Positions 15,998-26,112 of a stretch of DNA of 64,000 bases are shown piece by piece (the stretch's first letter is position 1; every line of letters starts with the position of its first letter). The position numbers and the translations under genes were made by a program. A model generated the notes under the pieces. That model saw only the letters and a list, made by a program, of their open reading frames with translations, did no database searches and was not told the DNA's origin. Origin of the DNA: Acinetobacter baumannii (GTDB lineage Bacteria > Pseudomonadota > Gammaproteobacteria > Pseudomonadales > Moraxellaceae); NCBI RefSeq assembly GCF_009759685.1, contig NZ_CP046654.1:2914001-2978000 (forward strand), written 5' to 3'.

Positions 15998-17578
15998 TTA
16001 AAGAGCAGCTTTACTCATTTCACCATTGACCAAGCGCGCAATACCAAGCGGATTGGCATTTTGAAGGGCGAGTGGCAATAAGTGATCTGGATAGTTTTGG
16101 TAGCATACTGGACGTAAATAACGTTCGATTGCTAAGGTTCCTACCGATGTGCCACGTGCATCTGAAGTTGCAGGATATGGCCCGCCGTGTACCATGGCAT
16201 CGCAGACTTCCACACCTGTTGGGTAACCATTTAGAAGTAAACGTCCTGCTTTTTCTTCAAGTAATGGAATAAGTGTCGCGAAGTTCTCAAAATCTTGTGG
16301 CTCGGCAATTAATGATGCTGTAAGTTGACCACGTAGACCATTTAAAGCGAGAGCAAGCTGCTCTGCCGATTCAACTTCAATCACAATCGTCGTTGGGCCG
16401 AACACTTCTTCTTGAAGTAATTCATCATGCTCTAGTAAAAGAGATACATCGGCTTTAAAGAGCTGAGGATAGGCTTGCGGACCTTGTTGAGGTTGACCCG
16501 CTAAATGCTCAATTTTGTCATGTGCGAGTAATTCTTTAAGACCATGCTCGTAGCTTCTTAAAGTACCTTTGTTAAGCATAGTTTGTGGCGGTTGTTGAGC
16601 CATTGCAGCCTTGAAATGCTCAAGGAATTGGCTAAATTCCGGTGATTTAATTCCAATAATTAAACCCGGATTGGTACAAAACTGACCGCAGCCTAAAACC
16701 ACTGAACCACTAAGTTCGGTCGCAATTTTATCACCACGCACTTTTAGAGCTTCGGGTAATAAAATCATTGGGTTAATGCTCGACATTTCGGCAAAAACAG
16801 GAATAGGTTCAGGACGTGCGGCAGCTAAATCGCATAGAGCGCGGCCACCTTTAAGTGAACCTGTAAATCCAACGGCTTTAATTGCAGGATGTTTTACCAG
16901 TGGCTCACCGACACCTTGACCATAAATCATGCTAAAGATGCCTTTTGGCATAGCGCATTTCTCAATCGCACTACAAATGGCATTTGCAATGGATTCGGCC
17001 GTTGCCATGTGACCGCTATGAGCCTTCACAATAACTGGACATCCAGCCGCAAGTGCCGAAGCTGTATCACCACCCGCAGTAGAAAAGGCAAGAGGGAAAT
17101 TACTAGCGCCAAATACAGCAACTGGTCCAACACCGATTTTATATTGACGTAAATCTGGACGTGGAAGTGGTTGACGCTCAGGTAAAGCCAAATCAATACG
17201 GGCACCTAAATAGTCACCACGGCGTAATACTTGAGCAAACAGACGTAATTGACCTGTAGTTCGCCCACGTTCACCGCGAATACGCGCTTCCGGCAAAGCA
17301 GTTTCTTGACAGACTGTTGCAATAAACTGGTCATCAAGCGCATCAATTTCACTGGCAATCGTTTCTAGAAAAACGGCGCGTTGTTCTGGCGTAGTTTGTC
17401 TAAAAGCCGGATAAGCCAATGCAGCTGCTTGAGCTGCCTGATCAATTTCTTCAGGAGTTGCTTGAGCAAACTGATAGGGTAATGCTTCATCTGTTGCAGC
17501 ATCGTAGCTTAATACAAACTTACTGCCTGCACTTGAACGTTGACCTGCAATAAAATTTTGACCAGTAATATTTAACAT
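15998..17578 (-). CDS. 2-oxoglutarate-semialdehyde (2,5-dioxovalerate) dehydrogenase
   Basis: This 526-residue NADP-type aldehyde dehydrogenase has catalytic Cys in CGQFCTNPG and general-base Glu in FAEMSSINP. Its long N-terminal arm and the PYPATSDARGTSVGT block near the C-terminus are typical of ketoglutarate-semialdehyde dehydrogenases. It would oxidise the deaminase product to 2-oxoglutarate, the last step of hydroxyproline breakdown. ATG 17578 is chosen because the upstream bases GTGAGGT form its ribosome site; the GTG at 17590 is part of that site. A GTATAC-type sequence lies about 95 bases upstream. Confidence 0.9.
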   Translation of the reverse strand: MLNITGQNFIAGQRSSAGSKFVLSYDAATDEALPYQFAQATPEEIDQAAQAAALAYPAFRQTTPEQRAVFLETIASEIDALDDQFIATVCQETALPEARIRGERGRTTGQLRLFAQVLRRGDYLGARIDLALPERQPLPRPDLRQYKIGVGPVAVFGASNFPLAFSTAGGDTASALAAGCPVIVKAHSGHMATAESIANAICSAIEKCAMPKGIFSMIYGQGVGEPLVKHPAIKAVGFTGSLKGGRALCDLAAARPEPIPVFAEMSSINPMILLPEALKVRGDKIATELSGSVVLGCGQFCTNPGLIIGIKSPEFSQFLEHFKAAMAQQPPQTMLNKGTLRSYEHGLKELLAHDKIEHLAGQPQQGPQAYPQLFKADVSLLLEHDELLQEEVFGPTTIVIEVESAEQLALALNGLRGQLTASLIAEPQDFENFATLIPLLEEKAGRLLLNGYPTGVEVCDAMVHGGPYPATSDARGTSVGTLAIERYLRPVCYQNYPDHLLPLALQNANPLGIARLVNGEMSKAAL

Positions 17579-17667
17579 TATCAACCTCACTTGAGAGTGA
17601 ACGTCAAAAGTGCTTCTTCTGACGTTGGAGAGTTATCAAAGCGAAGGTTTTACATTTGAAAATATTG

Positions 17668-17685
17668 TATTTTGTATACGGTATT
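17668..17685. promoter_or_regulatory. GTATAC-centred operator, degenerate copy
   Basis: TATTTTGTATACGGTATT keeps the GTATAC core and matches 8 of the 12 flanking positions of the perfect copies at 6869 and 19337. It lies upstream of the semialdehyde dehydrogenase gene, as expected for a shared regulon. Confidence 0.5.
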
Positions 17686-17730
17686 AATCAAAAGAAAACC
17701 TTAACTTATATGTGTTTAAGCAAATGATCG

Positions 17731-19302
17731 CTAAGCTTCATCGTCATTTTTAATCAGTGCTTTTGGTAAACCTGAGCGTATACCCCAGTAGTAGCAACCA
17801 AGAGAAATCACCATGACGAATAAGGTGTCGAAAGGCGCAGCCAATAGGTGTGATGCGCCATCACCGAAGCTGCCAAGGTAAGAGGCAAGAATCATTAAAA
17901 TGTAGTAAACAAGGAGCCATGTTGATGACTTTAACTGTTGGGCAAGGCTGACTTCTTGGGTTGGCACGTAGCGCTTAAAAATGACGTAGAGTGCAAACAA
18001 CACGATTTGTGCGCCTAATAGCCATGAAATGACATTCCAGCCAGACCAATACACAATAAAAGACGCAATGACAAAAGCGAGCGGCCCGAGAACAGTAAAT
18101 CCTTTTACATAGAATGGACGTTCAAGCTCAGGAGCATTACGGCGTAAAGCACCCACTGTGACAGGAGCAAGGGCATAACTTAAAACTAACGCTGCTGAAA
18201 CTACGGAAATTAATTTATCCCAAGATGGAAACGGCATGGTCCAAAATACTGAAAGTGCAAACGTTAACCATAATGCATAACGAGGAATACCTGATTTTGG
18301 ATCTACACGCGTAAAAATACGGAAGAATGTATTACTGTTTGACCATGCATAAATGACACGTGGAGTTGCAGCCATATAGATATTGCCGCAGCCAGACGGA
18401 GAAATAATGGCATCTGAAACAACTAAGAGTGCTAACCATCCCAAACCTAATAACATGGCAATGTCACGGTAAGGTAATGGGAACTTGTCACTAAGTCCTG
18501 ACCAGCCATTTGCTAACATATCGGTAGGTACTGCACCTAAGAAAGCAACTTGAAGCACTACATAAATAATCGTTGCCAAAACGACAGATAAGATGAGTGC
18601 AAAAGGAATCGTAAATTGAGGACGTTTTACTTCACTTGCTACCGAAATAATCGGCGTTAAACCCAAATACGCAAAAATAATACCGCCAGCAGATACGGCA
18701 CCTTGTACGCCGTGAGCGCCCATTGGAGCAAACTCGGTCATTGAAAAGTTTGCAGGTTTAAAATGGTATAGAAGTGCGACCATCACTAAAACCGGAACAG
18801 CAAATTTCAATGCACTAATCAGGTTGTTGGCAATTGCAAAGGTCTTTACGCTGTAATAGTTTAATGCAAAAAATACGCATAAAAGTGCAAACTGAAACAG
18901 CCATCCAATGGTAGTTGGAGACCGAACACCATCATGTACGGCGGTAAGAGAAGGGAACCATGCTGCTGCATATTCACGAGCAGCGACGACTTCAATTGCA
19001 ATTAAACTTGAAAAGGCAATGACGGTCACAGAACCCAATAAATATCCTTGTAATGGGCCATGTGAAAATACGGGATAACGGATAATACCGCCTGCTCGGG
19101 GTAAGGCTGCGCCTAACTCACAATAAATAATTCCCAGAATTAAAACGGCAAAGCCCCCAATAATCCATGACAATATACCCGCAGGGCCGGCTTGAGAGGC
19201 CACATGACTTGCTGAAAATAACCATCCTGAACCGAAAATGGCGCCTAAGCCAATGAATGTAAGATCCATTAGAGATAACTGTTTTTTAAACTGACTTGTC
19301 AT
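17731..19302 (-). CDS. APC-family amino acid permease
   Basis: The 523-residue protein has about 12 membrane helices. The N-terminal signature LSLMDLTFIGLGAIFGSGWLF is that of amino acid/polyamine/organocation permeases, followed by GPAGILSWIIGG. The subgroup resembles YbaT/aspartate-proton symporters in the long central helices. It acts in the inner membrane; the amino acid is not known. A 22-bp GTATAC palindrome lies just before its start (19337-19358). This puts it in the same putative regulon as the hydroxyproline genes and makes it a second uptake candidate. It is divergent from the serine ammonia-lyase gene, so serine is another possible substrate. Confidence 0.87.
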   Translation of the reverse strand: MTSQFKKQLSLMDLTFIGLGAIFGSGWLFSASHVASQAGPAGILSWIIGGFAVLILGIIYCELGAALPRAGGIIRYPVFSHGPLQGYLLGSVTVIAFSSLIAIEVVAAREYAAAWFPSLTAVHDGVRSPTTIGWLFQFALLCVFFALNYYSVKTFAIANNLISALKFAVPVLVMVALLYHFKPANFSMTEFAPMGAHGVQGAVSAGGIIFAYLGLTPIISVASEVKRPQFTIPFALILSVVLATIIYVVLQVAFLGAVPTDMLANGWSGLSDKFPLPYRDIAMLLGLGWLALLVVSDAIISPSGCGNIYMAATPRVIYAWSNSNTFFRIFTRVDPKSGIPRYALWLTFALSVFWTMPFPSWDKLISVVSAALVLSYALAPVTVGALRRNAPELERPFYVKGFTVLGPLAFVIASFIVYWSGWNVISWLLGAQIVLFALYVIFKRYVPTQEVSLAQQLKSSTWLLVYYILMILASYLGSFGDGASHLLAAPFDTLFVMVISLGCYYWGIRSGLPKALIKNDDEA

Positions 19303-19751
19303 TACGTTTTCCTTAACGACAGAACTATTGTTCTTTCATATATCGTATACGATATATGGTTATTGGTAAATAGGGGGATTTTTATTCTATTTATGGGCAA
19401 TGAATGATTTAAATACTATGTAAATGTTTGTTTTTAATTGATTTTAAATAGTTTAAATTTCAAGTAAATAAATTGAAAACCAAATATTTTTTATAAAAAA
19501 TTGGCAAAGGTTTGTGATTTTATTTGCTCAAAAGAACAATTCTTCAATATTGGTTGAGTCATTTACCATTTAAATTAATGGAAAATTCAATTTTTTAAAA
19601 AGGCTATATTAGCAATTGATTGTGTTGTTTTTAGGCAATGAACCATTTATTTTCAGTGCTTTATAGATGGCTTAATGATAATTTTAGAGCTATCCGAAAG
19701 GACACAATAATGACGAACATACGAATAATAATGAATCGAAGGTAGGACCAC
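19303..19751. other. Divergent intergenic region between permease and serine ammonia-lyase genes
   Basis: This region of about 450 bases is AT-rich. Its only marked element is the perfect GTATAC palindrome close to the permease side. The half near the lyase gene shows no matching operator, hairpin or open frame, so the lyase may have an independent promoter. Confidence 0.5.
19337..19358. promoter_or_regulatory. GTATAC-centred operator, copy 2 (22-bp perfect palindrome)
   Basis: CATATATCGTATACGATATATG reads the same on both strands. It lies 35 bases upstream of the permease start and contains the complete 18-bp sequence found at 6869-6886. Confidence 0.7.
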
Positions 19752-21131
19752 GTGTTTATTAGTGTATTTGATCTTTTTAAAATTGGCATCGGCCCATCTA
19801 GCTCCCATACAGTTGGACCCATGCGAGCGGCATACAGTTTTGTGGAAGATTTATTGAAGCAAGACGATTTACAAGCCACGGTTAGAGTTCAGGTGAAGTT
19901 ATACGGTTCGCTGTCGGCAACCGGTGTCGGTCATGCGACAGATAAGGCTGTTCTGTTAGGTTTAATGGGTTTTGACCCTGAACATATTGATACCCAAGTA
20001 AGCACAAGCCTGATTGAAGATGTTCTTGAAAATAAAGCAATCCAACTTAATCAGCAAAAGACTATTTCTTTTGACTATAAGCATGATGTACTTTTTTTAG
20101 ATGAATCTTTGCCTTATCACCCCAACGCAATGGAACTGATTGCGTATAACGGGGCACAAGAAGTTTTGTATGCAGAAACTTACTATTCGATTGGTGGTGG
20201 CTTTATTGTCAGTGAAAGACAATTAACATACACCCAAACTGAAACCAACGACGTTAAAGTTCCATATCCATTTCACAGTGCGGCTGAACTTTTAAGCTTA
20301 TGTAGAACTCATCATTTATCAGTGAGTGAATTAATGCTTGAAAACGAGAAAAGCTGGCGGAGTGAAACTGAGATTCGCAGCAAGATTATGGAAATCTGGA
20401 AAGTGATGCAGCAATGTATTCACAATGGATTAATTAATGAAGGAATATTACCGGGCGGTTTAAACGTAAAACGTCGGGCTAAAAAAATTCACGATAAGTT
20501 ATTAAATAAGAAAAACTCAAACCTGATTGTGACGACCTTTCATGCGATGGAATGGGTCAATTTATTTGCCTTAGCGGTAAATGAAGAAAATGCTGCTGGC
20601 GGTCGAGTAGTGACGGCACCTACAAATGGTGCAGCAGGAATTATTCCGGCGGTTTTATATTACTACGTGACTTTTTCTAAAGACTTTTCCGAAGATAAAG
20701 TAGTTCGCTTTTTTCTAAGTGCGGCAGCCGTCGGTATTTTATGTAAACTCAATGCTTCTATTTCTGGTGCAGAAGTAGGGTGTCAGGGCGAAGTCGGTTC
20801 GGCATGTGCAATGGCTTCGGCGGGTTTAGCCGAGATTTTAGGAGCATCGCCTGAACAGGTGGAACATGCGGCTGAAATTGGGCTTGAACATAATTTAGGT
20901 TTAACGTGTGACCCGATTGGTGGTTTGGTTCAGGTGCCTTGTATTGAGCGAAATGCAATTGCAGCCGTAAAAGCCATTAATGCAGCCCAAATGGCACTTC
21001 ATGATGACGATGAACACTTTGTCACACTAGATAAAGTCATTCAGACTATGAAGGAAACAGGTAAAGATATGTCTGAGAAATATAAAGAGACTTCAAAAGG
21101 TGGTCTCGCTGTTAACGCCATTGAGTGTTAA
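19752..21131 (+). CDS. sdaA: L-serine ammonia-lyase (iron-sulfur)
   Basis: The 459-residue single-chain bacterial L-serine dehydratase turns L-serine into pyruvate and ammonia. Family blocks are [16 protein letters not shown] near the N-terminus and [16 protein letters not shown] and [14 protein letters not shown] near the C-terminus; the cysteines bind the [4Fe-4S] cluster. GTG 19752 follows a strong AGGTAGGA ribosome site. It is divergent from the APC permease gene, a pairing that recalls serine uptake and deamination units. It has no step in hydroxyproline breakdown, so its link to that cluster is positional only. Confidence 0.92.
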   Translation: MFISVFDLFKIGIGPSSSHTVGPMRAAYSFVEDLLKQDDLQATVRVQVKLYGSLSATGVGHATDKAVLLGLMGFDPEHIDTQVSTSLIEDVLENKAIQLNQQKTISFDYKHDVLFLDESLPYHPNAMELIAYNGAQEVLYAETYYSIGGGFIVSERQLTYTQTETNDVKVPYPFHSAAELLSLCRTHHLSVSELMLENEKSWRSETEIRSKIMEIWKVMQQCIHNGLINEGILPGGLNVKRRAKKIHDKLLNKKNSNLIVTTFHAMEWVNLFALAVNEENAAGGRVVTAPTNGAAGIIPAVLYYYVTFSKDFSEDKVVRFFLSAAAVGILCKLNASISGAEVGCQGEVGSACAMASAGLAEILGASPEQVEHAAEIGLEHNLGLTCDPIGGLVQVPCIERNAIAAVKAINAAQMALHDDDEHFVTLDKVIQTMKETGKDMSEKYKETSKGGLAVNAIEC

Positions 21132-21133
21132 AA

Positions 21134-21168
21134 AAATGAGATGGGGACGAGGTGACCCCATCTCATTT
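21134..21168. terminator. Bidirectional terminator between sdaA and paaZ
   Basis: A 13-bp perfect stem, AAATGAGATGGGG (21134-21146) with CCCCATCTCATTT (21156-21168), lies right after the sdaA stop and before the convergent paaZ stop. Confidence 0.9.
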
Positions 21169-21174
21169 TAAACA

Positions 21175-23277
21175 TTAAGCCTCGCGAGCAACTAAAGTTA
21201 AAATGTCGTAAGTTGCGACAAGTTCACCGCGTTGGTTTTTGACTTTAATATCCCATACCACAACGCCATGTGCAGGCTGAGACGGGTCTTTTTGTGGTTT
21301 AGGTGTTTTTTGTTTACAGGTGAGTTCAACTTGGATTGAGTCACCAATTTTAACCGGTTCAACAAAACGTAAGTTGTCCATACCATAATTGGCAATCACA
21401 GGGCCTTGTGCTGCATCGACAAATAGACCTGCTGCGGCAGACACAATGAAATATCCATGTGCAACGCGTTCACCAAAGAAAGACTCGGCCGCTGCGATTT
21501 TGTCGGTATGTGCATAGAAGTAGTCACCGCTTAAACACGCGAAATTAACAATATCTGCTTCGGTGACTGTACGACGCGCTGTTAATAGGCGTTCACCAAT
21601 CACTAACTCATCAAAAGACTTTTTAAATGGATGTACACGGTCCTCATTAACTTTTGAGCCAGCAGTCCATGAGTGAGTAATTTGCGTCAGGCTATTTGGA
21701 GAGCCTTGAATTGCAGTGCGCTGCATATAATGTTTAACCGCGCGAATACCACCTAACTCTTCACCGCCACCTGCACGGCCAGGGCCGCCGTGTACTAAAT
21801 GTGGAAGTGGTGAACCATGTCCTGTACTTTCTTTTGCTGACTCTGCATCGAGTACATGCACACGACCATGCCAAGGCGCAATTTTTTGAATAATCTGCTC
21901 AATATTCTCATCGTTATTTTTAACGACAGAAGCCACTAGGCTACCTTCACCACGTGAAACAAGGTCAGCTAGTTCTTCAATGTTTTGATATGGCATGAGT
22001 GTACATACCGGACCGAAAGCTTCCGTGGTATGAACATTCGTCGCTTGTAAAGGCTGTTCGCACACCAATAAAGTTGGAGCGAAAAAAGCACCTTTTTCAG
22101 GATGGTCTGCATTAAATGTAAAACTATCGTTACCACCAAAAACAATTTTTGCGTCTTTGCTGAGTTCAGCAACTTTTTCTGCAACGTCATGTTTTTGTTT
22201 AATGCTCGCTAAAGCCCCCATGGTGGTTTCTTCTTTTTGAGGGTCGCCCACCACAACTTTAGCAAGTTTGGCAGTCAGCTTCTCTTGTACAGTCGCTAAC
22301 AAATTTTCAGGAACAAATGCACGACGAATGGCAGTACATTTTTGGCCTGCTTTTGTGGTCATTTCACGGAAGACTTCACGCACAAATAAATCGACAGTTT
22401 CTTCATTTGCCTCAGGGCTTAAAATTGCACTGTTTACCGAGTCGGCTTCCATGCTAAATGGAATCGAATATTTATTGAGGTGAGGGTGGTTACGTAGTTT
22501 TTGGCCTGTGTAGGCAGAACCTGTAAAAGTCACGCAGTCTTGTGGACCTAACTGTTCTAACAGGTCATAAGTCTGACCGCAAATGAGTTGTAGTGAGCCT
22601 TTGGGTAAGACATGTGTTTCTTCAATGGCTTTTACAACTGCTTGAGTTAATTGAGCACCATCGGTTGCTGGTTTCACAATACATGGCACGCCTGCAAGTA
22701 GCGTCGGTGCAATCTTTTCAAGCATTCCCCAAATTGGAAAGTTAAAAGCATTAATGTGAACGGCAACACCTGCTTTAGGACTTAAAATGTGTTTAGCGCC
22801 GAAAGTCCCATTTTTAGATAATTGAATCCAGCTATCTTCAGTAATAATTTTTTCATCATTGAGTTCACGGCGAACCAGACTTGAATAAGCAAATAATGTC
22901 TGGATCCCGCCTTCAATATCAATCCACGCATCTTTACGAGTTGCGCCTGTCGCATAAGCAAGTTTGTAGAAGTCTTCCTTACGTTCAAGTAAATGTTGGG
23001 CAATTTGTTTTAACGCATTGGCACGTTGGTGAAACGTCCAGGTAGCCAGTTCTGAACCATTCTGTTTGGCATACTGAACAACACGTTTCATATCTATGCC
23101 ATGACTACTTACGGCATAAATCGATTCACCTGTAATGGCATGATAAACGGTACGTAATTCTTCGTCAGACGAATGCCATGTTCCATAGACATAAGAAGCA
23201 AGATGAGGCAGTTGATGCTCAGACTGCTGAAAATCTGTGTCAGTTGAGGTTCCTTCTAGGTGTGCTTGTTCAAGCAT
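21175..23277 (-). CDS. paaZ: PaaZ: oxepin-CoA hydrolase / 3-oxo-5,6-dehydrosuberyl-CoA semialdehyde dehydrogenase
   Basis: This 700-residue bifunctional enzyme of aerobic phenylacetate breakdown has an aldehyde dehydrogenase domain (about residues 35-530) with catalytic Cys in [11 protein letters not shown], then a MaoC-like hydratase domain (about 560-695) with the motif [10 protein letters not shown]. The MaoC part opens oxepin-CoA and the dehydrogenase part oxidises the resulting aldehyde. ATG 23277 follows AAGGAG at a good distance; the longer frame from TTG 23283 is unlikely. It is transcribed away from paaA, so the two units share one control region. Confidence 0.95.
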   Translation of the reverse strand: MLEQAHLEGTSTDTDFQQSEHQLPHLASYVYGTWHSSDEELRTVYHAITGESIYAVSSHGIDMKRVVQYAKQNGSELATWTFHQRANALKQIAQHLLERKEDFYKLAYATGATRKDAWIDIEGGIQTLFAYSSLVRRELNDEKIITEDSWIQLSKNGTFGAKHILSPKAGVAVHINAFNFPIWGMLEKIAPTLLAGVPCIVKPATDGAQLTQAVVKAIEETHVLPKGSLQLICGQTYDLLEQLGPQDCVTFTGSAYTGQKLRNHPHLNKYSIPFSMEADSVNSAILSPEANEETVDLFVREVFREMTTKAGQKCTAIRRAFVPENLLATVQEKLTAKLAKVVVGDPQKEETTMGALASIKQKHDVAEKVAELSKDAKIVFGGNDSFTFNADHPEKGAFFAPTLLVCEQPLQATNVHTTEAFGPVCTLMPYQNIEELADLVSRGEGSLVASVVKNNDENIEQIIQKIAPWHGRVHVLDAESAKESTGHGSPLPHLVHGGPGRAGGGEELGGIRAVKHYMQRTAIQGSPNSLTQITHSWTAGSKVNEDRVHPFKKSFDELVIGERLLTARRTVTEADIVNFACLSGDYFYAHTDKIAAAESFFGERVAHGYFIVSAAAGLFVDAAQGPVIANYGMDNLRFVEPVKIGDSIQVELTCKQKTPKPQKDPSQPAHGVVVWDIKVKNQRGELVATYDILTLVAREA

Positions 23278-23542
23278 GACCAAACTCCTTTTTTATTTGA
23301 TACATCAATTATAAAAATTGCAAAAATATGATTCATAATTTCAGATTAATTTGTATAAAAGTCAACTTTATTTTGATTTTTAAAAGTAAAAAAGTTTTTT
23401 ACATTTAACTTAATTTTATAAATTTCAATAGTTTGAATTGTTTTGCTGTTGTAGATTAAATTTGATACCAAAAAATTAGTTGACTTTGTTTTTTGTGTAT
23501 CGAAAAATAGATTTAAGGGTGATACCTACAGGGAATGAAAGA
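23278..23542. promoter_or_regulatory. Divergent paaZ/paaA control region
   Basis: This AT-rich spacer contains a long-range inverted repeat: AAAGTCAACT (23358-23367) and AGTTGACTTT (23478-23487). Each arm holds a TTGACT that could be the -35 box of the promoter facing its own gene. PaaX, encoded in this operon, is the expected repressor and is relieved by phenylacetyl-CoA. The exact PaaX site is not identified here. Confidence 0.45.
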
Positions 23543-24481
23543 ATGGAAAACAATTACCAGAAATTTGAACAAAATATTGCCAATGAAATTACGATCGAGG
23601 CTAAGGATCAAATGCCTGATGCCTACCGCAAAACATTGATTCGTCAAATCGGGCAACATGGCCATTCTGAAATTGTAGGTATGTTGCCTGAAGGAAACTG
23701 GATTACTCGTGCACCAACTTTAAAACGTAAAGCGGTTTTGCTCGCGAAAGTACAAGATGAAGCGGGTCATGGTTTATATCTGTATAGCGCGGCAGAAACC
23801 TTAGGTGCTGACCGTGATGACATGATGGAAAAGTTGATTAATGGGAAAATGAAATACTCATCAATCTTTAACTATCCAACTTTGACTTGGGCAGATGTCG
23901 CTGCAATTGGTTGGCTTGTCGATGGGGCAGCCATTGTGAACCAAGTTGCGCTTTGCCGTACTTCATATGGGCCATATGCACGTGCGATGGTACGTATTTG
24001 TAAAGAAGAAAGTTTCCACCAACGTCAAGGTTTTGAAGCCATGATGGCTTTGGCAAACGGTACACCGGAACAAAAACAGATGGCACAAGATGCAGTGAAC
24101 CGTTTCTGGTGGCCTGCACTGATGATGTTTGGTCCAAGTGATGAGCATTCTCCAAACAGTGCACAAAGCATGGCGTGGAAAATCAAACGCTTTAGTAACG
24201 ATGAATTACGTCAAAAGTTTGTCGATAACACCGTACCACAAGTGTTGCAACTTGGCTTGGAAGTACCGGACCCAGATTTAAAGTTCAATGAAGAAACAGG
24301 CCACTATGAGTTTGGCGAGATTGACTGGCACGAATTTAATGAAGTGATTGCCGGACGTGGACCATGTAATCACGAGCGTATCGAAGCACGCCGTAAAGCA
24401 TGGGAAAACGGCAAATGGGTTCGTGATGCAGCAGTAGTCTACGCGAAAAAACAGCAGCTTGAAGCGAACAAAGTGGCTTAA
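23543..24481 (+). CDS. paaA: PaaA: phenylacetyl-CoA epoxidase catalytic subunit
   Basis: The 312-residue protein has the diiron ferritin-like fold, with ligand motifs DEAGHG and [14 protein letters not shown]. With PaaB, PaaC and the reductase PaaE it inserts one oxygen into the ring of phenylacetyl-CoA to give the 1,2-epoxide. I place the start at ATG 23543 ([10 protein letters not shown]), after GGAATGAAAGA. The longer frame from 23480 begins in the control region and adds residues that are foreign to the family. First gene of the rightward operon. Confidence 0.95.
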   Translation: MENNYQKFEQNIANEITIEAKDQMPDAYRKTLIRQIGQHGHSEIVGMLPEGNWITRAPTLKRKAVLLAKVQDEAGHGLYLYSAAETLGADRDDMMEKLINGKMKYSSIFNYPTLTWADVAAIGWLVDGAAIVNQVALCRTSYGPYARAMVRICKEESFHQRQGFEAMMALANGTPEQKQMAQDAVNRFWWPALMMFGPSDEHSPNSAQSMAWKIKRFSNDELRQKFVDNTVPQVLQLGLEVPDPDLKFNEETGHYEFGEIDWHEFNEVIAGRGPCNHERIEARRKAWENGKWVRDAAVVYAKKQQLEANKVA

Positions 24482-24513
24482 CAAGATTTATGGAAAAATT
24501 TGAGGAAATCAAA

Positions 24514-24804
24514 ATGGAAGATAAAAATAACTGGTCGCTCTACGAAGTATTTGTACGTAGTAAACAAGGCTTAAGCCACCGTCATGTAGGCAGCTTAAGA
24601 GCACCTGATGATGAAATTGCACTGCAACATGCTCGTGATGTTTACACGCGCCGTAATGAAGGAATTAGCATTTGGGTAGTTCGTTCAGAACTGATTAAGT
24701 CATCACAGCCAGATGAAAAAGCTGAATTTTTCGATCCTTCTTTAGACAAGGTTTATCGTCATCCGACTTTTTACCATATCCCAGATGGCATTGAGCACAT
24801 GTAA
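24514..24804 (+). CDS. paaB: PaaB: phenylacetyl-CoA epoxidase subunit
   Basis: This 96-residue small subunit contains the conserved block LYEVFVRSKQGLSHRHVGSL and the segment YTRRNEGISIWVVRS. It bridges the catalytic complex in the multisubunit epoxidase. The start ATG 24514 follows GAGGAAATCAAA and matches the family length; an upstream ATG at 24490 would add eight residues. It lies 32 bases after paaA and 12 before paaC. Confidence 0.93.
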   Translation: MEDKNNWSLYEVFVRSKQGLSHRHVGSLRAPDDEIALQHARDVYTRRNEGISIWVVRSELIKSSQPDEKAEFFDPSLDKVYRHPTFYHIPDGIEHM

Positions 24805-24816
24805 GGGGAATGGCAA

Positions 24817-25572
24817 ATGAATCATTCAGTTTTATCTAAATTCTTATTACATATTGGCGACAGCCAACTGGTTTTATCTCAGCGTTTGGCTGAATGGTGC
24901 GGGCATGCACCTGAGCTTGAAATTGATATTGCCTTAGCCAATATCGGCTTGGACTTGTTAGGTCAAGCAAGAAACTTTCTAACTTTGGCTGGTCAATATG
25001 ATGAAGCTAAGCGTGATGAAGACCAACTTGCGTATTTCCGTACAGAACGTGAGTTTTTAAACCTATTGTTGTGTGAACAACCCAATGGTGACTTTGCACA
25101 AACGATAGTACGCCAGTGGTTGATGGACCATTACCATCTTCATTTATTTACGGCTTTAGCGCAAAGCTCACTTCCCGAATTAAGTGCCCTTGCTGTGAAA
25201 TCTTTAAAAGAAGTGAAGTATCACATCCGCTTTTCGACAAGCTGGATGGAACGTTTAAGTTTAAGCACAGATGAAGCGCATCAACGTGTGCAAGACGGTT
25301 TAAATAATTTATGGCGCTTTACCGCTGAATTATTTGAACTGAGTGCAGACGAGCAAGCACTAGTTGCAGAAGGCGTGATTCCAGATTTTTCAAATGAAAA
25401 AGAACAATGGAACCAAACCATTGCAGATGAGCTTAAGCGTTTTGAATTAAATGTTGCTGTGAACGGTGCTTATCGCCGTGGTGCGAAACAAGGATTGCAT
25501 ACCGAGCATTTAGGTTATTTGTTGGCTGAAATGCAATGTATTCAAAGAACTTATCCGGGAATGACCTGGTAA
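24817..25572 (+). CDS. paaC: PaaC: phenylacetyl-CoA epoxidase structural subunit
   Basis: The 251-residue ferritin-like partner of PaaA stabilises the complex. The blocks LSQRLAEWCGHAPELEIDIALANIGLDL and LKEVKYHIRFSTSWMERL are typical. It begins 12 bases after paaB behind AAGGGGAAT. The family is known to be catalytically silent because its metal ligands are partly lost. Confidence 0.94.
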   Translation: MNHSVLSKFLLHIGDSQLVLSQRLAEWCGHAPELEIDIALANIGLDLLGQARNFLTLAGQYDEAKRDEDQLAYFRTEREFLNLLLCEQPNGDFAQTIVRQWLMDHYHLHLFTALAQSSLPELSALAVKSLKEVKYHIRFSTSWMERLSLSTDEAHQRVQDGLNNLWRFTAELFELSADEQALVAEGVIPDFSNEKEQWNQTIADELKRFELNVAVNGAYRRGAKQGLHTEHLGYLLAEMQCIQRTYPGMTW

Positions 25573-25588
25573 GACAAGGAGGTGAGCC

Positions 25589-26089
25589 ATGCAAATGATT
25601 CGTCATTGCATCGACCAATGTTGGGATGTTCTACAAACGGTAAGTGACCCTGAAATTCCGGTTTTATCGGTTGTCGATTTGGGCATGATTCGCGGTGTAG
25701 AGATTAACGATCAACAAGAAATTATTGTTCGTCTAACTCCAACATATAGCGGTTGCCCGGCAACAGATATGCTCAAAGCACAAATTGTTGAGGCATTTAC
25801 CGCAGAAGCTTTGACACCGGTCAAAGTCATGGTCGATTTATCAGAAGCATGGACCACGGACTGGATGTCTGAAGCAGGGAAAAAGAAACTGCAAGTTTAT
25901 GGCATTGCACCACCTGAAGGGTTGGCGCATCAGTGTGGAACTCACGTTCATTTAAATGATGGTGTCGAGTGCCCACGTTGCAAAAGCCGACATACCCGAC
26001 TGTTAACAGAGTTTAGTTCTACTGCCTGTAAAGCACTTTATAAATGTCAGGACTGTCTTGAGCCTTTTGATTACTTCAAATGTATTTAA
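25589..26089 (+). CDS. paaD: PaaD: phenylacetyl-CoA epoxidase maturation protein
   Basis: This 166-residue protein has an N-terminal MIP18/DUF59 domain (SDPEIPVLSVVDLGMIRGV ... TYSGCPATDMLK) and a C-terminal zinc-ribbon-like part (CPRCKS ... CQDC). Family members help assemble the iron-sulfur or diiron centres of the epoxidase. It lies 16 bases after paaC with a good AAGGAGG site. Confidence 0.93.
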   Translation: MQMIRHCIDQCWDVLQTVSDPEIPVLSVVDLGMIRGVEINDQQEIIVRLTPTYSGCPATDMLKAQIVEAFTAEALTPVKVMVDLSEAWTTDWMSEAGKKKLQVYGIAPPEGLAHQCGTHVHLNDGVECPRCKSRHTRLLTEFSSTACKALYKCQDCLEPFDYFKCI

Positions 26090-26112
26090 GTCTTTAGATA
26101 AGGAAATCAGCC

